Below, in pieces: positions 1 through 8,479 of a stretch of 64,000 nucleotides of DNA. The notes beneath the pieces were generated by a model. That model saw nothing but the letters and a program-made list of their open reading frames with translations, ran no database searches and was not told the DNA's origin. Position 1 is the stretch's first letter. Each line of letters opens with the position of its first letter. The stretch is from an uncultured Odoribacter sp. (GTDB taxonomy: Bacteria > Bacteroidota > Bacteroidia > Bacteroidales > Marinifilaceae): contig CAJURM010000001.1 of the NCBI GenBank assembly GCA_910589025.1, forward strand, positions 288,042-352,041. Reading direction: 5' to 3'. The position numbers and the translations under genes were made by a program.

Positions 1-1037
1 TCGAATTCGTTGAACCGCTCATAGGCAGTCCCGATGTCCTGCGTCATATATACGGACGTCCCGTCATCCCGTAACAACAGCTTATGGTCGAGTCCGTCGC
101 CAGTCAAATCTGCCCAGACGCTTCCCGTATCTTTTTTATACAATACACCGTCAGATAAGCCTTTCAACACAATGTCGCGACCTTTCTTGTAGGTCTGGGA
201 CTCAAAATACACTTTGTCAAATCCGACTCCCATCAGCCGATAAGTTTCATCAAATCCTTTGAGTACCCAATCGTTCATTTTACGCCAAAGAGCAACGGTA
301 TCCTCGTCTCCCGCTTCCCATTTCCGAAGCATTTCCTGGGCTTCCAACAATATCGGCGCGTTCTTTTTCGCTTCTTCTTCTTCCATACCCTTCTCCATCA
401 ACTGTTTGATTTCCGCTTTGTACTCTTTATCAAAACGAACATAATAATCCCCAACAAAATGATCCCCTTTCATTCCGGTAGACTCCGGTGTCGTACCATT
501 TGCAAACTTGAGCCAGGCAATCATGCTTTTACAGATATGGATACCTCTGTCGTTCACCAGGTTCACCATTTTCACCTCATGCCCGTTGGCCTTCTGTATT
601 TCAGACACAGACCACCCGAGAAGATTGTTTCGGATGTGCCCCAAGTGCAAGGGTTTGTTGGTGTTCGGAGAAGAGTATTCTATCATATAGCTTTTTCCGC
701 TGGCTTGTTTGACATAACCGTAGTTTTCCTCTTCTGTCACAGCATTCAATACACCCAACCAATAAGCAGAAGAAATCACAACATTCAAAAATCCCTTGAT
801 AACATTGTAATCCTGTACTTCCTCTATATTCTGCTTGAGATACTCTCCTAATTCTTTACCGGTCTCTTCCGGAGATTTGCGGGAATAACGTGTAAACGGG
901 AAAACCACTACCGTCAAGTCCCCTGCAAAATCCTTGCGGGTGGCCTGCAACTGGATATCTTTAGCCTCAACCTCCATGCCATAACACTGTTTTACCGCTT
1001 CAATTACTTTCGCCGTCAATAAACTTTCAATACTCAT
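1..1037 (-). CDS. argS: Arginyl-tRNA synthetase, N-terminal part (cut by window edge)
   Basis: This class I aminoacyl-tRNA synthetase charges tRNA-Arg. The reading frame runs from an ATG at 1037 leftwards off the window without a stop, so about 345 codons are visible; the usual family length is near 590. The protein starts MSIESLLTAKVIEAV, which fits the ArgS N-terminal additional domain. It then shows the class I nucleotide-binding motif as PLHLGHIRNN near residue 130, in the SSPNTNKPLHLGH context typical of ArgS. Past that motif the frame stays open with catalytic-domain-like sequence (VNDRGIHICKS, TGDGLDHKLLLRDDG). A TATTTTTG-type -7 element reads on this strand at 1100-1107. Function is clear; only the C-terminal half and anticodon-binding domain are outside the window. 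Confidence 0.96.
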   Translation of the reverse strand, partial: MSIESLLTAKVIEAVKQCYGMEVEAKDIQLQATRKDFAGDLTVVVFPFTRYSRKSPEETGKELGEYLKQNIEEVQDYNVIKGFLNVVISSAYWLGVLNAVTEEENYGYVKQASGKSYMIEYSSPNTNKPLHLGHIRNNLLGWSVSEIQKANGHEVKMVNLVNDRGIHICKSMIAWLKFANGTTPESTGMKGDHFVGDYYVRFDKEYKAEIKQLMEKGMEEEEAKKNAPILLEAQEMLRKWEAGDEDTVALWRKMNDWVLKGFDETYRLMGVGFDKVYFESQTYKKGRDIVLKGLSDGVLYKKDTGSVWADLTGDGLDHKLLLRDDGTSVYMTQDIGTAYERFNEF

Positions 1038-1241
1038 TATCTTAAACTTTAAATGATTTTACTCTCCTTTTGCAGGGCTTTTCCAATCCCAGCAAGTTGC
1101 AAAAATACAATTATTTGGTGAAAAGGAAAAAAGCCGCTGAATACCACTCAAACTTTTTCTATGAGAAACAAAAACGGAACAAAGCAATTCTTCCTTCTCC
1201 TGTTTTCCAATCAGAAAGCACGCAATTATTTTCATTTTTTA

Positions 1242-1249
1242 TATTTTTG
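1242..1249 (+). promoter_or_regulatory. Possible -7 promoter element (TATTTTTG)
   Basis: TATTTTTG followed by C fits the Bacteroidetes sigma-ABfr -7 consensus TAnnTTTG and lies about 50 bp before the MscS start. No good TTTG -33 element is seen 19-21 bp upstream, so confidence is moderate. Confidence 0.4.
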
Positions 1250-1300
1250 CAGCAAGATTAAAGATAAGAATTTCAATTGATTCATTTTAAATTTAACAAC

Positions 1301-2140
1301 ATGGAGGAACTTTTTAACTCTGCATCCAATATTTCATGGGATGTATTTCTAAGCAAAGTCGTTGATCTGGGAACTTCTTTCGGCTCCCGAATCATCGGAG
1401 CGGTTATTATTCTGATCATTGGCCGTTGGCTGATCCGCAAAATCAACCGTCTGGTGGCCACCATACTGGAAAAAAGGCATGCAGAAGCTTCTTTGTCTTC
1501 TTTTGTCAAGAGCCTAGTCAAAATCTCCCTCAACTTCTTATTGGTAATTGTGATTATCAGTAAGCTAGGCATCGAGGCGAGCTCATTCATTGCTCTTTTT
1601 GCTTCTGCCGGTGTTGCCATTGGTATGGCATTAAGCGGAACACTGCAAAACTTTGCCGGCGGAGTAATGATTTTATTGTTCAAGCCTTTTAAAGTCGGAG
1701 ATGTCATTGAAGCCCAGGGACAAAGCGGAGCCGTGAAAGAGATCCAAATTTTCAACACCATTATCTCTACCCCGGATAATAAAATCATCATCATTCCCAA
1801 TGGAGGATTATCCACCGGTATTACCAAAAATTACTCCAAAGAAGCCACCCGCCGAGTGGACTGGGAATTCGGTATCGGTTACGGCGACAACTATGACAAA
1901 GCCAAAGCTGTTCTGGAAAAACTGATTACGGCTGACCAACGTATTTTAAAGGATCCGGCTCATTTCATCGCCCTGTCTTCATTGGGAGCAAATTCCGTAA
2001 ACATCGTTGTACGGGCATGGGTAAACGCTGCTGATTACTGGGGCGTGTTTTTCGATATGAACGAAAGTGTGTATAAGACTTTTGAACAAGAAGGACTCAA
2101 TATCCCGTTCCCGCAAATGGATGTACATTTAATTCAGTAA
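1301..2140 (+). CDS. Small-conductance mechanosensitive channel, MscS family
   Basis: Inner-membrane channel that opens under membrane tension to release solutes on osmotic downshock. The ATG at 1301 (MEELFNSASN) gives 279 residues, the usual size of E. coli-type MscS (286); an upstream TTG at 1277 is less likely. The sequence shows an N-terminal membrane helix, then a glycine/alanine-rich pore helix (FASAGVAIGMALSGTLQNFAGG). The MscS beta domain follows (FKVGDVIEAQGQSGAVKEI, then IPNGGLSTGITKNYS), and a C-terminal alpha/beta domain ends at MDVHLIQ. It is transcribed alone and closed by a strong hairpin at 2153-2179. Family assignment is firm; gating properties cannot be read. Confidence 0.93.
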   Translation: MEELFNSASNISWDVFLSKVVDLGTSFGSRIIGAVIILIIGRWLIRKINRLVATILEKRHAEASLSSFVKSLVKISLNFLLVIVIISKLGIEASSFIALFASAGVAIGMALSGTLQNFAGGVMILLFKPFKVGDVIEAQGQSGAVKEIQIFNTIISTPDNKIIIIPNGGLSTGITKNYSKEATRRVDWEFGIGYGDNYDKAKAVLEKLITADQRILKDPAHFIALSSLGANSVNIVVRAWVNAADYWGVFFDMNESVYKTFEQEGLNIPFPQMDVHLIQ

Positions 2141-2152
2141 TACATTCACAAG

Positions 2153-2190
2153 GATTAACGGCAATATCTGCCGTTAATCTTTTTCTTTTC
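2153..2190 (+). terminator. Rho-independent terminator after the MscS gene
   Basis: A perfect 11-bp stem (GATTAACGGCA, 2153-2163, with TGCCGTTAATC, 2169-2179) and a 5-nt loop, followed by a T-rich run to about 2190. Confidence 0.85.
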
Positions 2191-2266
2191 TTCAAAAAAT
2201 CCCGGTTAAAATAAACTTCCCTCCTCTATCCCCGTTAAATCATTGTTTAACTTAAAACGAAAAACA

Positions 2267-2806
2267 ATGGAAACAGTTGAAAATTACAGAAGTTACAAGT
2301 ATTGGTGGCTCATGCTCATCATTGGAATCCTGTCCGTTTTCTGCGGTATATGGGTGTTCCGGAATCCGATAGAATCTTACTTTGCCTTAACTACCTATTT
2401 CTGCATCATGTTTATTCTTTTTGGTATCAATGAAATTGTCCACGCTTTCGCCAATCAAAGATACAGGAATTGGGGCTGGGGACTGGCCACGGGAATCATC
2501 GATGTGATCATCGGGTGTATCTTTTTAGCCAACCTGGAATGGGCCATTGACATACTCCCCTACGCAGTGGGTTTCATACTGATGTTTTTAGGTATCGATT
2601 TCATTGGATGGTCCACTCAGATGCAGTCTTTGAAAGTCCGCAACTGGGGATGGGTATTGACAGGAGGTATTCTAACCCTTATTTTTTCTTTCCTCATCAT
2701 CTTCCATCCTTTGTTCGGGGTATTCAATATCATTATATGGACAGGCTTAGCCTTTATTTTCGGAGGGATTTCGGCCATTATGTTTTCTCTGGCATTACGG
2801 AAATAA
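2267..2806 (+). CDS. HdeD-like DUF308 membrane protein
   Basis: Predicted inner-membrane protein of 179 residues with about six hydrophobic segments arranged as repeated hairpins, the pattern of the HdeD/DUF308 family. Members are linked to acid resistance in enterobacteria but are mostly uncharacterised elsewhere. The ATG at 2267 (METVENYRSYKYWW) is preferred over a TTG at 2243 because it directly precedes the first membrane segment. Features include a short cytoplasmic lead, repeated aromatic GW motifs (RNWGWGLATG, RNWGWVLTGG) that betray the internal duplication, and C-terminal FIFGGISAIMFSLALRK. An imperfect hairpin at about 2816-2849, with T residues on both sides, lies between this gene and the convergent small membrane gene. 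Confidence 0.8.
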   Translation: METVENYRSYKYWWLMLIIGILSVFCGIWVFRNPIESYFALTTYFCIMFILFGINEIVHAFANQRYRNWGWGLATGIIDVIIGCIFLANLEWAIDILPYAVGFILMFLGIDFIGWSTQMQSLKVRNWGWVLTGGILTLIFSFLIIFHPLFGVFNIIIWTGLAFIFGGISAIMFSLALRK

Positions 2807-2855
2807 GAGCCATATAGAGAGGGGAATACACGAGAGTGCATCTCCCTCTTTCTTT

Positions 2856-3176
2856 TTATAACAGGTAGTAGCCCAAAAAAGTAATCAAAAAACCAATCAG
2901 TACAGAAGTTATCAGTACCGGAAAGACAAATCTTTTATATCCCCTTCCGGCAGCAATAACCAGCGGCAACACAAGTGCCAGCGTTACGACAGCTCCTTTC
3001 ATCCACCAATGCACCCCCGGAAGAGTAATACGATAAATCACCCAAGGCATCATGAAATAAAACAGGAAGAGGGCAAAAACCCAATATTTATCCGCTTTTT
3101 GCCTCAATAGCGGAATGATTCCGATAAATCCCGCCACCATACCAATTAATATTACAATCAAATTCCCTTTCATCAT
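2856..3176 (-). CDS. Small three- to four-helix membrane protein, unknown function
   Basis: The 106-residue product is almost entirely hydrophobic, with segments around residues 5-22, 34-52, 62-80 and 84-104. A basic loop (RQKADKY) follows the first segment and a second basic patch (GRGYKRF) precedes the last. I do not recognise a named family. It lies 9 bp downstream of ispE on the same strand, so co-transcription is likely, but nothing ties it to isoprenoid synthesis. Start is ambiguous between two adjacent Met codons (3176 or 3173). Confidence 0.65.
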   Translation of the reverse strand: MMKGNLIVILIGMVAGFIGIIPLLRQKADKYWVFALFLFYFMMPWVIYRITLPGVHWWMKGAVVTLALVLPLVIAAGRGYKRFVFPVLITSVLIGFLITFLGYYLL

Positions 3177-3185
3177 TCACTCTTT

Positions 3186-4004
3186 TTATTTTTCATCCAT
3201 CCAGACGAATCCGCCTTTCAAATCAGCGGTAATTTTAGTATCCTGCCGAAAGATTCCATATACCCCCGAGCCGCTTCCCGTCATGGAAGCATACAAAGCC
3301 CCGGCTTCATACAGAGCCATTTTTGTCCTTTTGATTTCCGGATGTTCCGCCAATATCATTTTCTCAAAATCGTTCCCTATTTTCATCTGCCATTTCTCGA
3401 TGGCCAATCCGGGGAGGCGATGCAGATTGTAAGGAGCTTCACAAGGCACAATACCCCGGTAGGCTTCTGCCGTAGACACTTCACAATCGGGCTTTACGAT
3501 AACAATTTTATAGTTTTCCAGGGACAAGGCGATTTCTTCCAGTATCTCGCCTCTCCCCCCCACAAATGCAGGTGTATTTTTGATGAAAAACATACAATCG
3601 CTCCCCAAGCGGGAGGCATAGTTGATAAGTCCCCGCTCCGAAATTTTCAAATCAAAATAAGTATTAAGCAATTTCAGCATAAATGCCGCATCGGAGGAAC
3701 CGCCCCCCAATCCCGCACCATACGGAATCAATTTATGCAATTTCACCTCTACTGCAGGCAAGTCGTAAGCGGCTGCCAGCAACTTATAGGCTTTTACAAC
3801 TAAGTTCTTTTCGGCAGCGCAATCCACCGGAATTCCTGTGTTCTGAAATACACATATCCCCTTCGGTTTGTTTATCTGATTAACTTCCAAGACATCAGCC
3901 AGGGCTACCGGATAAAACACAGATTCCAAGTTATGAAATCCGTCCGGTCTTTTTCCGGTGACGTACAAACCCAAATTAATTTTAGCATTCGGATATACCA
4001 ACAT
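3186..4004 (-). CDS. ispE: 4-diphosphocytidyl-2-C-methyl-D-erythritol kinase
   Basis: A GHMP-family kinase that phosphorylates CDP-methylerythritol in the MEP route to isoprenoid precursors. The 272-residue length matches the family. Key motifs: the N-terminal YPNAKINLGLYVTGKRPDGFHNL (substrate-binding Lys and the conserved DGFHNL), the glycine-rich ATP loop PYGAGLGGGSSDAAF at about residues 94-108, and GSDCMFF in the middle. The C-terminal GHMP motif is MTGSGSGVYGIF. It sits upstream of a small membrane gene on the same strand. This implies that the organism makes isoprenoids by the MEP pathway. Confidence 0.95.
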   Translation of the reverse strand: MLVYPNAKINLGLYVTGKRPDGFHNLESVFYPVALADVLEVNQINKPKGICVFQNTGIPVDCAAEKNLVVKAYKLLAAAYDLPAVEVKLHKLIPYGAGLGGGSSDAAFMLKLLNTYFDLKISERGLINYASRLGSDCMFFIKNTPAFVGGRGEILEEIALSLENYKIVIVKPDCEVSTAEAYRGIVPCEAPYNLHRLPGLAIEKWQMKIGNDFEKMILAEHPEIKRTKMALYEAGALYASMTGSGSGVYGIFRQDTKITADLKGGFVWMDEK

Positions 4005-4349
4005 GATTTTCTAATTTCTGACCTGTTCACTTCCTCCTCCTTCAAAGTGGTAACTTCCGGTAAGAGTTGAAAACAAAAGTATAATTAAAAAATAAGAATC
4101 TGAAATTATTATCCCGCCAATTGAACCGCTCCCGCCACAAAAATATATCCCTCACCCTATCGGCATGGCGCTTTCACAGGAGATTTTCTATCGATTCCTG
4201 CGCAATTACGATTTAGGAGCAAACCAACGGCATCCGGAAGCACAATTGATGTTTCGCTACGACGCTTTTCATTTTTTACCCCCTTTCAACTCTTCAAGTT
4301 TTTTCGTATCTTTGCGGAGATAATAAGTAAATATTAAAACTCAATACTC
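4005..4349. other. Intergenic stretch between ispE and the thioredoxin gene
   Basis: It holds the divergent upstream regions. The only clear element is the promoter-like motif at 4284-4314 listed separately. A frame open from about 4096 to 4320, with an internal ATG at 4165 (51 residues), is present but has no supporting features. Confidence 0.6.
4284..4314 (+). promoter_or_regulatory. Likely promoter of the thioredoxin gene
   Basis: A TATCTTTG -7 element (4307-4314, followed by C) is preceded at 19-bp spacing by TTTC at 4284-4287, close to the -33 TTTG of Bacteroidetes promoters. The implied 5' leader is about 30 nt before the ATG at 4350. Confidence 0.55.
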
Positions 4350-4790
4350 ATGAAAAACAAATTCATACTTCTGTTTTTTCTGCTTCTCTCAGGTCTTTTT
4401 CTGACTGTTAACGGCCAGACAGTAAAAGAACTCACTACACAGGAATTCAAAGACCAAATCTGGAATTACGATAAAAACAAGGAGTGGAAATTCGAGGGGA
4501 AAAAACCTGTTATTATAGACTTGTATGCCACTTGGTGCGGCCCTTGCAAGCGGTTGGCCCCTATTCTCTCCGATATTCAGAAGGACTACGGCGACAAAAT
4601 CCAGATTTACAAGGTAGATACGGACAAAGAAAGAGAATTGGCTCGGCTGTTCAACGTAAGCAGCATACCTTTGATGGTTTTTATACCCCTCAAAGGCGAT
4701 CCTTTTTTGGTATCCGGTTTGCGCCCGAAAGAGCAATTGGTACAAATCATCAATGAGAAGCTGATTGCCTCTCCCGCCAATAAAAAATAA
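4350..4790 (+). CDS. Exported thioredoxin-like protein
   Basis: Periplasmic thiol-disulfide oxidoreductase of 146 residues. An N-terminal signal peptide (MKNKFILLFFLLLSGLFLTVNGQ) ends near residue 23, in the usual Bacteroidetes context with Gln after cleavage. The thioredoxin fold follows, with active site WCGPCK at residues 62-67, the cis-Pro motif SSIPLMVFI, and the Asp-containing strand VDTDKERELARLFNV. An Arg-Leu insertion is absent, so it is a simple single-domain thioredoxin rather than a TlpA/ResA fusion. It is monocistronic, with its own promoter motif. Substrate partners cannot be inferred. Confidence 0.92.
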   Translation: MKNKFILLFFLLLSGLFLTVNGQTVKELTTQEFKDQIWNYDKNKEWKFEGKKPVIIDLYATWCGPCKRLAPILSDIQKDYGDKIQIYKVDTDKERELARLFNVSSIPLMVFIPLKGDPFLVSGLRPKEQLVQIINEKLIASPANKK

Positions 4791-4835
4791 TATCCTAAAA
4801 TCGTTTCATCTTCCCTGCAATCTCGGGAGAACATT

Positions 4836-4867
4836 TTTGTATATATTTTTTGAAATATCTATTTTTG
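4836..4867 (+). promoter_or_regulatory. Consensus Bacteroidetes promoter before the metallopeptidase operon
   Basis: TTTG at 4836-4839, 20-bp spacer, then TATTTTTG at 4860-4867. This fits the TTTG/TAnnTTTG pattern very well and would start transcription about 45 nt before the ATG at 4917. Confidence 0.7.
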
Positions 4868-4916
4868 CCCCCTCAAAAAATAGCTATCTTAAATTATATT
4901 TTCAAAACAAAAAGGG

Positions 4917-6992
4917 ATGATGAAAAGAGGTTTTTCTACCAGCCTATTCGTTTTGGCTGGTATTTTTTTATTATCGGTCAGTTGTGATGATGACAAAACA
5001 TCGCTGCCCGAAGGAGGAGAAGGTGTGAATGAATTTCCTGTCACACTGACAGAAGCGGATTATAACCCAGACAATACGTATTATCTGCTGAATGACGATG
5101 AATCCCCGGACGTCTTCTTTGACGCAAGTCAGCGGAATTTCTATGTCACCCAGCCTTTGCAAATCCAGATGGATGACGAGCACAATTTCCAGCTCCGTTT
5201 TTACAGCCCCAGAGCCCTGAAAAACGTCACCATTTGGGCCACGATAGACGGTTACGAACAAGAGTTCAAATTTATGTCTCTTGAAAAGGTCATGCCGTTC
5301 CAGCAACTTCGGGTGCATATTCCTTTCGCCACCGAAGACATAACAGCCTATACCCGCAAAGGGAAAAAAATTCAGATCATGGCTAACCCGTATCTGATGA
5401 AAGAGAACATTACATTTACCATTGAATGCAACGATCCTTATTGGAAAAAACTGCAATCCATCCGTTGCAAATGGCATATTTCTTTCGGCAGATACAGCGA
5501 TACTCACCAGAACTGGCGCTACAAGATGAAAGCTTCACACACACGCGAAGCCGTAGCAATCGCGCTGAACATGAGTTATATGTTTTCCTCTGAGCGATTT
5601 AAAAACGCACTGCATGATTTCGGTCCCCTGCACAGTAACAACGACAAAAATATCATTGACAAAGATGCCCTGCTGACGAAAGCAATTAACCACCGCGGAT
5701 TGGTTTTCGGCTACACAACAGGAGTCATGGGATTGGGAGGCGGAACCACTTTCGGTATACATGAATCCTGTTATCTGGAACACTATGCCGATGACAAAAG
5801 TATTACAGAAACCATCTACCATGAATTCGCCCACTGCCTGGGGTACGGTCACACCGGTAATATGACATACGAACAAACGGGACCAGGATGGGTCTCTTTA
5901 TGCAATAAGGTATATGTCGATTTATCACTGGATAAGGAACTTCCCGTTTACTCCCGCCGTTTCATGCACACCCGCAGAAATAAAAACAGGTATTTTGACG
6001 ATATATACGTGACCTCCAAATACATTATCGAAGACCCGGAACTGGACGCCCTTGACGGCGGATTGTCCCCGCTGCAAGGAGAAACGGATTTAGGCGGAAA
6101 TAACGGAAATCCGGTCAGATTCAAACTGGATTATACGGACGTACCCGGAGCTACAGCCTCCACGTTCCGTCCCAAAGACGTATATGTATACGGTGATACA
6201 CTGTATGTCGTAAACGACGCTGACAACAATTACAGTTTAGAAATATTCAACATTGCTGACGGTACGAAAAAACATGTGGCAAGCATTAAGGAATGGGCAC
6301 AGGGAGAAACGACAGAGAAGTTTGCAGGCCGTCCGAATGGCGTCACGCGCGCCAACGGCAAGATTTATGTCACCCATGAAAACAGCCGCACGGAAATTTT
6401 CGATGCAATAACCCACCAATTCTATACCTGTATCGGTACTGGCAGTTGGGGAACAGGTGCATCCCAAACCGTTCATGCTTTTGACGTGTTGCTCCACAAA
6501 GGACTTATCTTGATTCACGATAAACGCACTATTGTTGCTGTGGAAGAACGGATACTGGAAGCTGGAAAGACACCACGCATATACATCCGTTTCGAAGGAG
6601 TAGGCGAATCAAACGGTACCTATGGCATGGCTGTGGAAGAAGAGAGCGGATTGCTCTATTCCGTTCATCCCTCAAAGCGTATTGATGTATTCAACCTCAC
6701 CGACATACACGAAGGTACTACCCTTAAACGCACGAGGCAGATGGCTTATAAAAACAATCCTTATGCCCTGGAATTCCACGACGGGAAACTGTATGTCAGT
6801 TCCAACGGCGAGGAAAAATTTTGTGAAGTCAACCCAAAAACGGGAGATATTCTCAAGAACCACACTGTTATCGGAGATATCACCCTGGACACTCCGGAAA
6901 AGTTCTGCATCCGCCGGAACACATTGTTCATTACCGACCGGACGAAAAACGGGGCATGCGTATACGCGATTCCCATGAGTGAAGTAAAATAA
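4917..6992 (+). CDS. Surface lipoprotein: zinc metallopeptidase with C-terminal beta-propeller
   Basis: A 691-residue predicted lipoprotein. The signal sequence ends in a lipobox with Cys23 (LLSVSC), and the following DDDK resembles the acidic surface-export signal of Bacteroidetes lipoproteins, so an outer-leaflet location is likely. Residues about 30-180 look like a beta-sandwich lead domain. Residues 302-312 carry the full metzincin-type zinc motif HExxHxxGxxH (HEFAHCLGYGH), preceded by a Gly-rich segment (GVMGLGGGTTFGIHES). From about residue 405 to the end there are repeated strands of the type DVYVYGDTLYVVN and ANGKIYVTHENS, an NHL/YncE-like propeller. The next gene encodes the same propeller alone. 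The substrate is unknown; I do not recognise a named peptidase family. An alternative start at 4920 loses one Met. Confidence 0.8.
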   Translation: MMKRGFSTSLFVLAGIFLLSVSCDDDKTSLPEGGEGVNEFPVTLTEADYNPDNTYYLLNDDESPDVFFDASQRNFYVTQPLQIQMDDEHNFQLRFYSPRALKNVTIWATIDGYEQEFKFMSLEKVMPFQQLRVHIPFATEDITAYTRKGKKIQIMANPYLMKENITFTIECNDPYWKKLQSIRCKWHISFGRYSDTHQNWRYKMKASHTREAVAIALNMSYMFSSERFKNALHDFGPLHSNNDKNIIDKDALLTKAINHRGLVFGYTTGVMGLGGGTTFGIHESCYLEHYADDKSITETIYHEFAHCLGYGHTGNMTYEQTGPGWVSLCNKVYVDLSLDKELPVYSRRFMHTRRNKNRYFDDIYVTSKYIIEDPELDALDGGLSPLQGETDLGGNNGNPVRFKLDYTDVPGATASTFRPKDVYVYGDTLYVVNDADNNYSLEIFNIADGTKKHVASIKEWAQGETTEKFAGRPNGVTRANGKIYVTHENSRTEIFDAITHQFYTCIGTGSWGTGASQTVHAFDVLLHKGLILIHDKRTIVAVEERILEAGKTPRIYIRFEGVGESNGTYGMAVEEESGLLYSVHPSKRIDVFNLTDIHEGTTLKRTRQMAYKNNPYALEFHDGKLYVSSNGEEKFCEVNPKTGDILKNHTVIGDITLDTPEKFCIRRNTLFITDRTKNGACVYAIPMSEVK

Positions 6993-7028
6993 AAGTGAAG
7001 TGAAACAAATGACAATCGCCTAAAACAA

Positions 7029-8072
7029 ATGAATATGAAATTATATACTTACTTTCTGCTAATATTATTGGGAACACTAAACATAGGATGCAGCAAAGAC
7101 GATGACAATTCATCCGGTTTAGATAACGGAGAGTACACCAGCCATTGGTACTACTCTTACGAAGCAACACAATTGCTTACAGCAGCAACTTTCGGAATGG
7201 AAACCGTAGAAGATTTTATTCCTTATACCGTAGCCCACATAGGAGACACACTTTTTATCGCCAACACCGGCCAGGCAGGACACAGTCTGTTGATGTTCAG
7301 CCAAAAGAAAGGCGAACTGCTCGGCACGTTGAAAGCATGGCAGTTTAATAACGAAGAAAAAAGTTTCACGAGTCCGATAGACGCTATTATAGCAGCAGGC
7401 AACCGTTTGTATGTGGCCGAACGCCAGTCGTGCATACATGTATTCCAATTACCCGACCTGAGTTACCTTACCTGTATCGGTAACGGAAAATGGAGCGGAC
7501 CCGTATTTCAGGCACAGGCACTTACCGTCAAAGACGGACTCATCTTTGCCCGCGACAAAAACGGACAGGTCAGTATTTATAAAGAATCGGACGCCACAAC
7601 GGAAAACTATCAAAAAACACAACGCTATCGGCAGGCTTCCGCCAACGGCAGTCCGGGAAATAACGCTTTTGCCCCCCACTATATGGAAGTCAACGCAGAA
7701 GGAAATATTCTGCTCACAGACTACGAAGGGAAAAAAATACGGGTACTTAATCCAGCATTGGTCAATGACGATTTTAAAAACGGAACCTCCATCGACCTCG
7801 ACGATCAGGCTCTGATGCTTGATTTTAAACCCAAGACATTTGCCGTGTGCGGCGAACGTTGGTATGCCACAGGCGACAACGACGCCATTAATATATATGA
7901 CAGCCAGCAAAAAGAATGGATCAAAAAATTGAAAACCATCAAAGGATATGTGTTCTCCCAACCTGCCCGTATTTATACCCAGAGCGATTCCGTATTTTGG
8001 GTTTCGGACATTCACAATGCCAAAAGGACATTGGTGAAAATGGTTGCACACAAAGGAGAAATACGCGAATAA
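7029..8072 (+). CDS. Surface lipoprotein: stand-alone beta-propeller related to the preceding gene
   Basis: The 347-residue product has a signal peptide with a lipobox (LGTLNIGC, Cys near residue 21) and then SKDDD, again like a surface-export signal. The rest is a propeller of repeated strands (HIGDTLFIANTGQAGHSLLMFS, split across blades). It shares phrase-level similarity with the propeller half of the upstream metallopeptidase: LTCIGNGKW here against YTCIGTGSW there, and AAGNRLYVAERQS against ANGKIYVTHENS. No peptidase motif is present. It begins 36 bp after the peptidase stop, so the two form an operon closed by the terminator at 8109-8136. It may be a binding partner or a duplicated recognition module; the function is unknown. 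Confidence 0.78.
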   Translation: MNMKLYTYFLLILLGTLNIGCSKDDDNSSGLDNGEYTSHWYYSYEATQLLTAATFGMETVEDFIPYTVAHIGDTLFIANTGQAGHSLLMFSQKKGELLGTLKAWQFNNEEKSFTSPIDAIIAAGNRLYVAERQSCIHVFQLPDLSYLTCIGNGKWSGPVFQAQALTVKDGLIFARDKNGQVSIYKESDATTENYQKTQRYRQASANGSPGNNAFAPHYMEVNAEGNILLTDYEGKKIRVLNPALVNDDFKNGTSIDLDDQALMLDFKPKTFAVCGERWYATGDNDAINIYDSQQKEWIKKLKTIKGYVFSQPARIYTQSDSVFWVSDIHNAKRTLVKMVAHKGEIRE

Positions 8073-8108
8073 ATCATATAAGGCACACTGATGCCTGAAT
8101 AGGTTGTT

Positions 8109-8145
8109 AAGCCCGTCTGTATTACCAGACGGGCTTAATTGTTAT
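8109..8145 (+). terminator. Rho-independent terminator after the propeller lipoprotein
   Basis: A perfect 11-bp stem (AAGCCCGTCTG, 8109-8119, with CAGACGGGCTT, 8126-8136) and a 6-nt loop, then an AT-rich tail. Confidence 0.85.
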
Positions 8146-8204
8146 TTATTAGCTCATTTGCACTTTTCAAAAAAACACACCCTCTCCGATTTCCTTTCCC
8201 CAAC

Positions 8205-8218
8205 AAAACGATCGTTTT
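8205..8218. promoter_or_regulatory. Palindromic operator-like site 1 (AACGATCGTT core)
   Basis: AAAACGATCGTTTT is a perfect 14-bp palindrome. The same core recurs at 8344-8355, on the other side of a promoter-like motif, in the 407-bp gap before the PAP2 gene. The binding protein is unknown. Confidence 0.5.
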
Positions 8219-8305
8219 TCTAAGCAATCCGAAGGGAAGGAAACTACCAAGACATATCAGAAACAAGTTTGTGACTTAAAAACACTTAGAATATAAAAAA
8301 AAACG

Positions 8306-8313
8306 TACCTTTG
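8306..8313 (+). promoter_or_regulatory. Possible -7 promoter element (TACCTTTG)
   Basis: Matches TAnnTTTG and lies between the two AACGATCGTT palindromes, so a factor bound at both could control it. No convincing -33 element is seen. The leader to the PAP2 start would be about 160 nt. Confidence 0.4.
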
Positions 8314-8343
8314 GGAGACATAATAAAAAATGCCGCACCATTT

Positions 8344-8355
8344 AAACGATCGTTT
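8344..8355. promoter_or_regulatory. Palindromic operator-like site 2 (AACGATCGTT core)
   Basis: AAACGATCGTTT is a perfect 12-bp palindrome whose centre is 138 bp from site 1. The rest of 8137-8479 shows nothing else I can identify. Confidence 0.5.
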
Positions 8356-8479
8356 TTTCTGTAATGTAAATACCTGATTTTCATTACAGAATTCGTTCAA
8401 ATAATACACCATAAAAATACTTGTACCCGTACAAGGAGAAAGAGGTCAGGCATTCTTCGGCAAACCCAAGTAAGAAGCT

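Noticed and set aside
4096..4320. Small open frame with an ATG at 4165 (51 residues, starts MALSQEIFYRFLRNYD)
   Set aside because: It overlaps the thioredoxin promoter motif and ends in low-complexity sequence; no family signal or start support.
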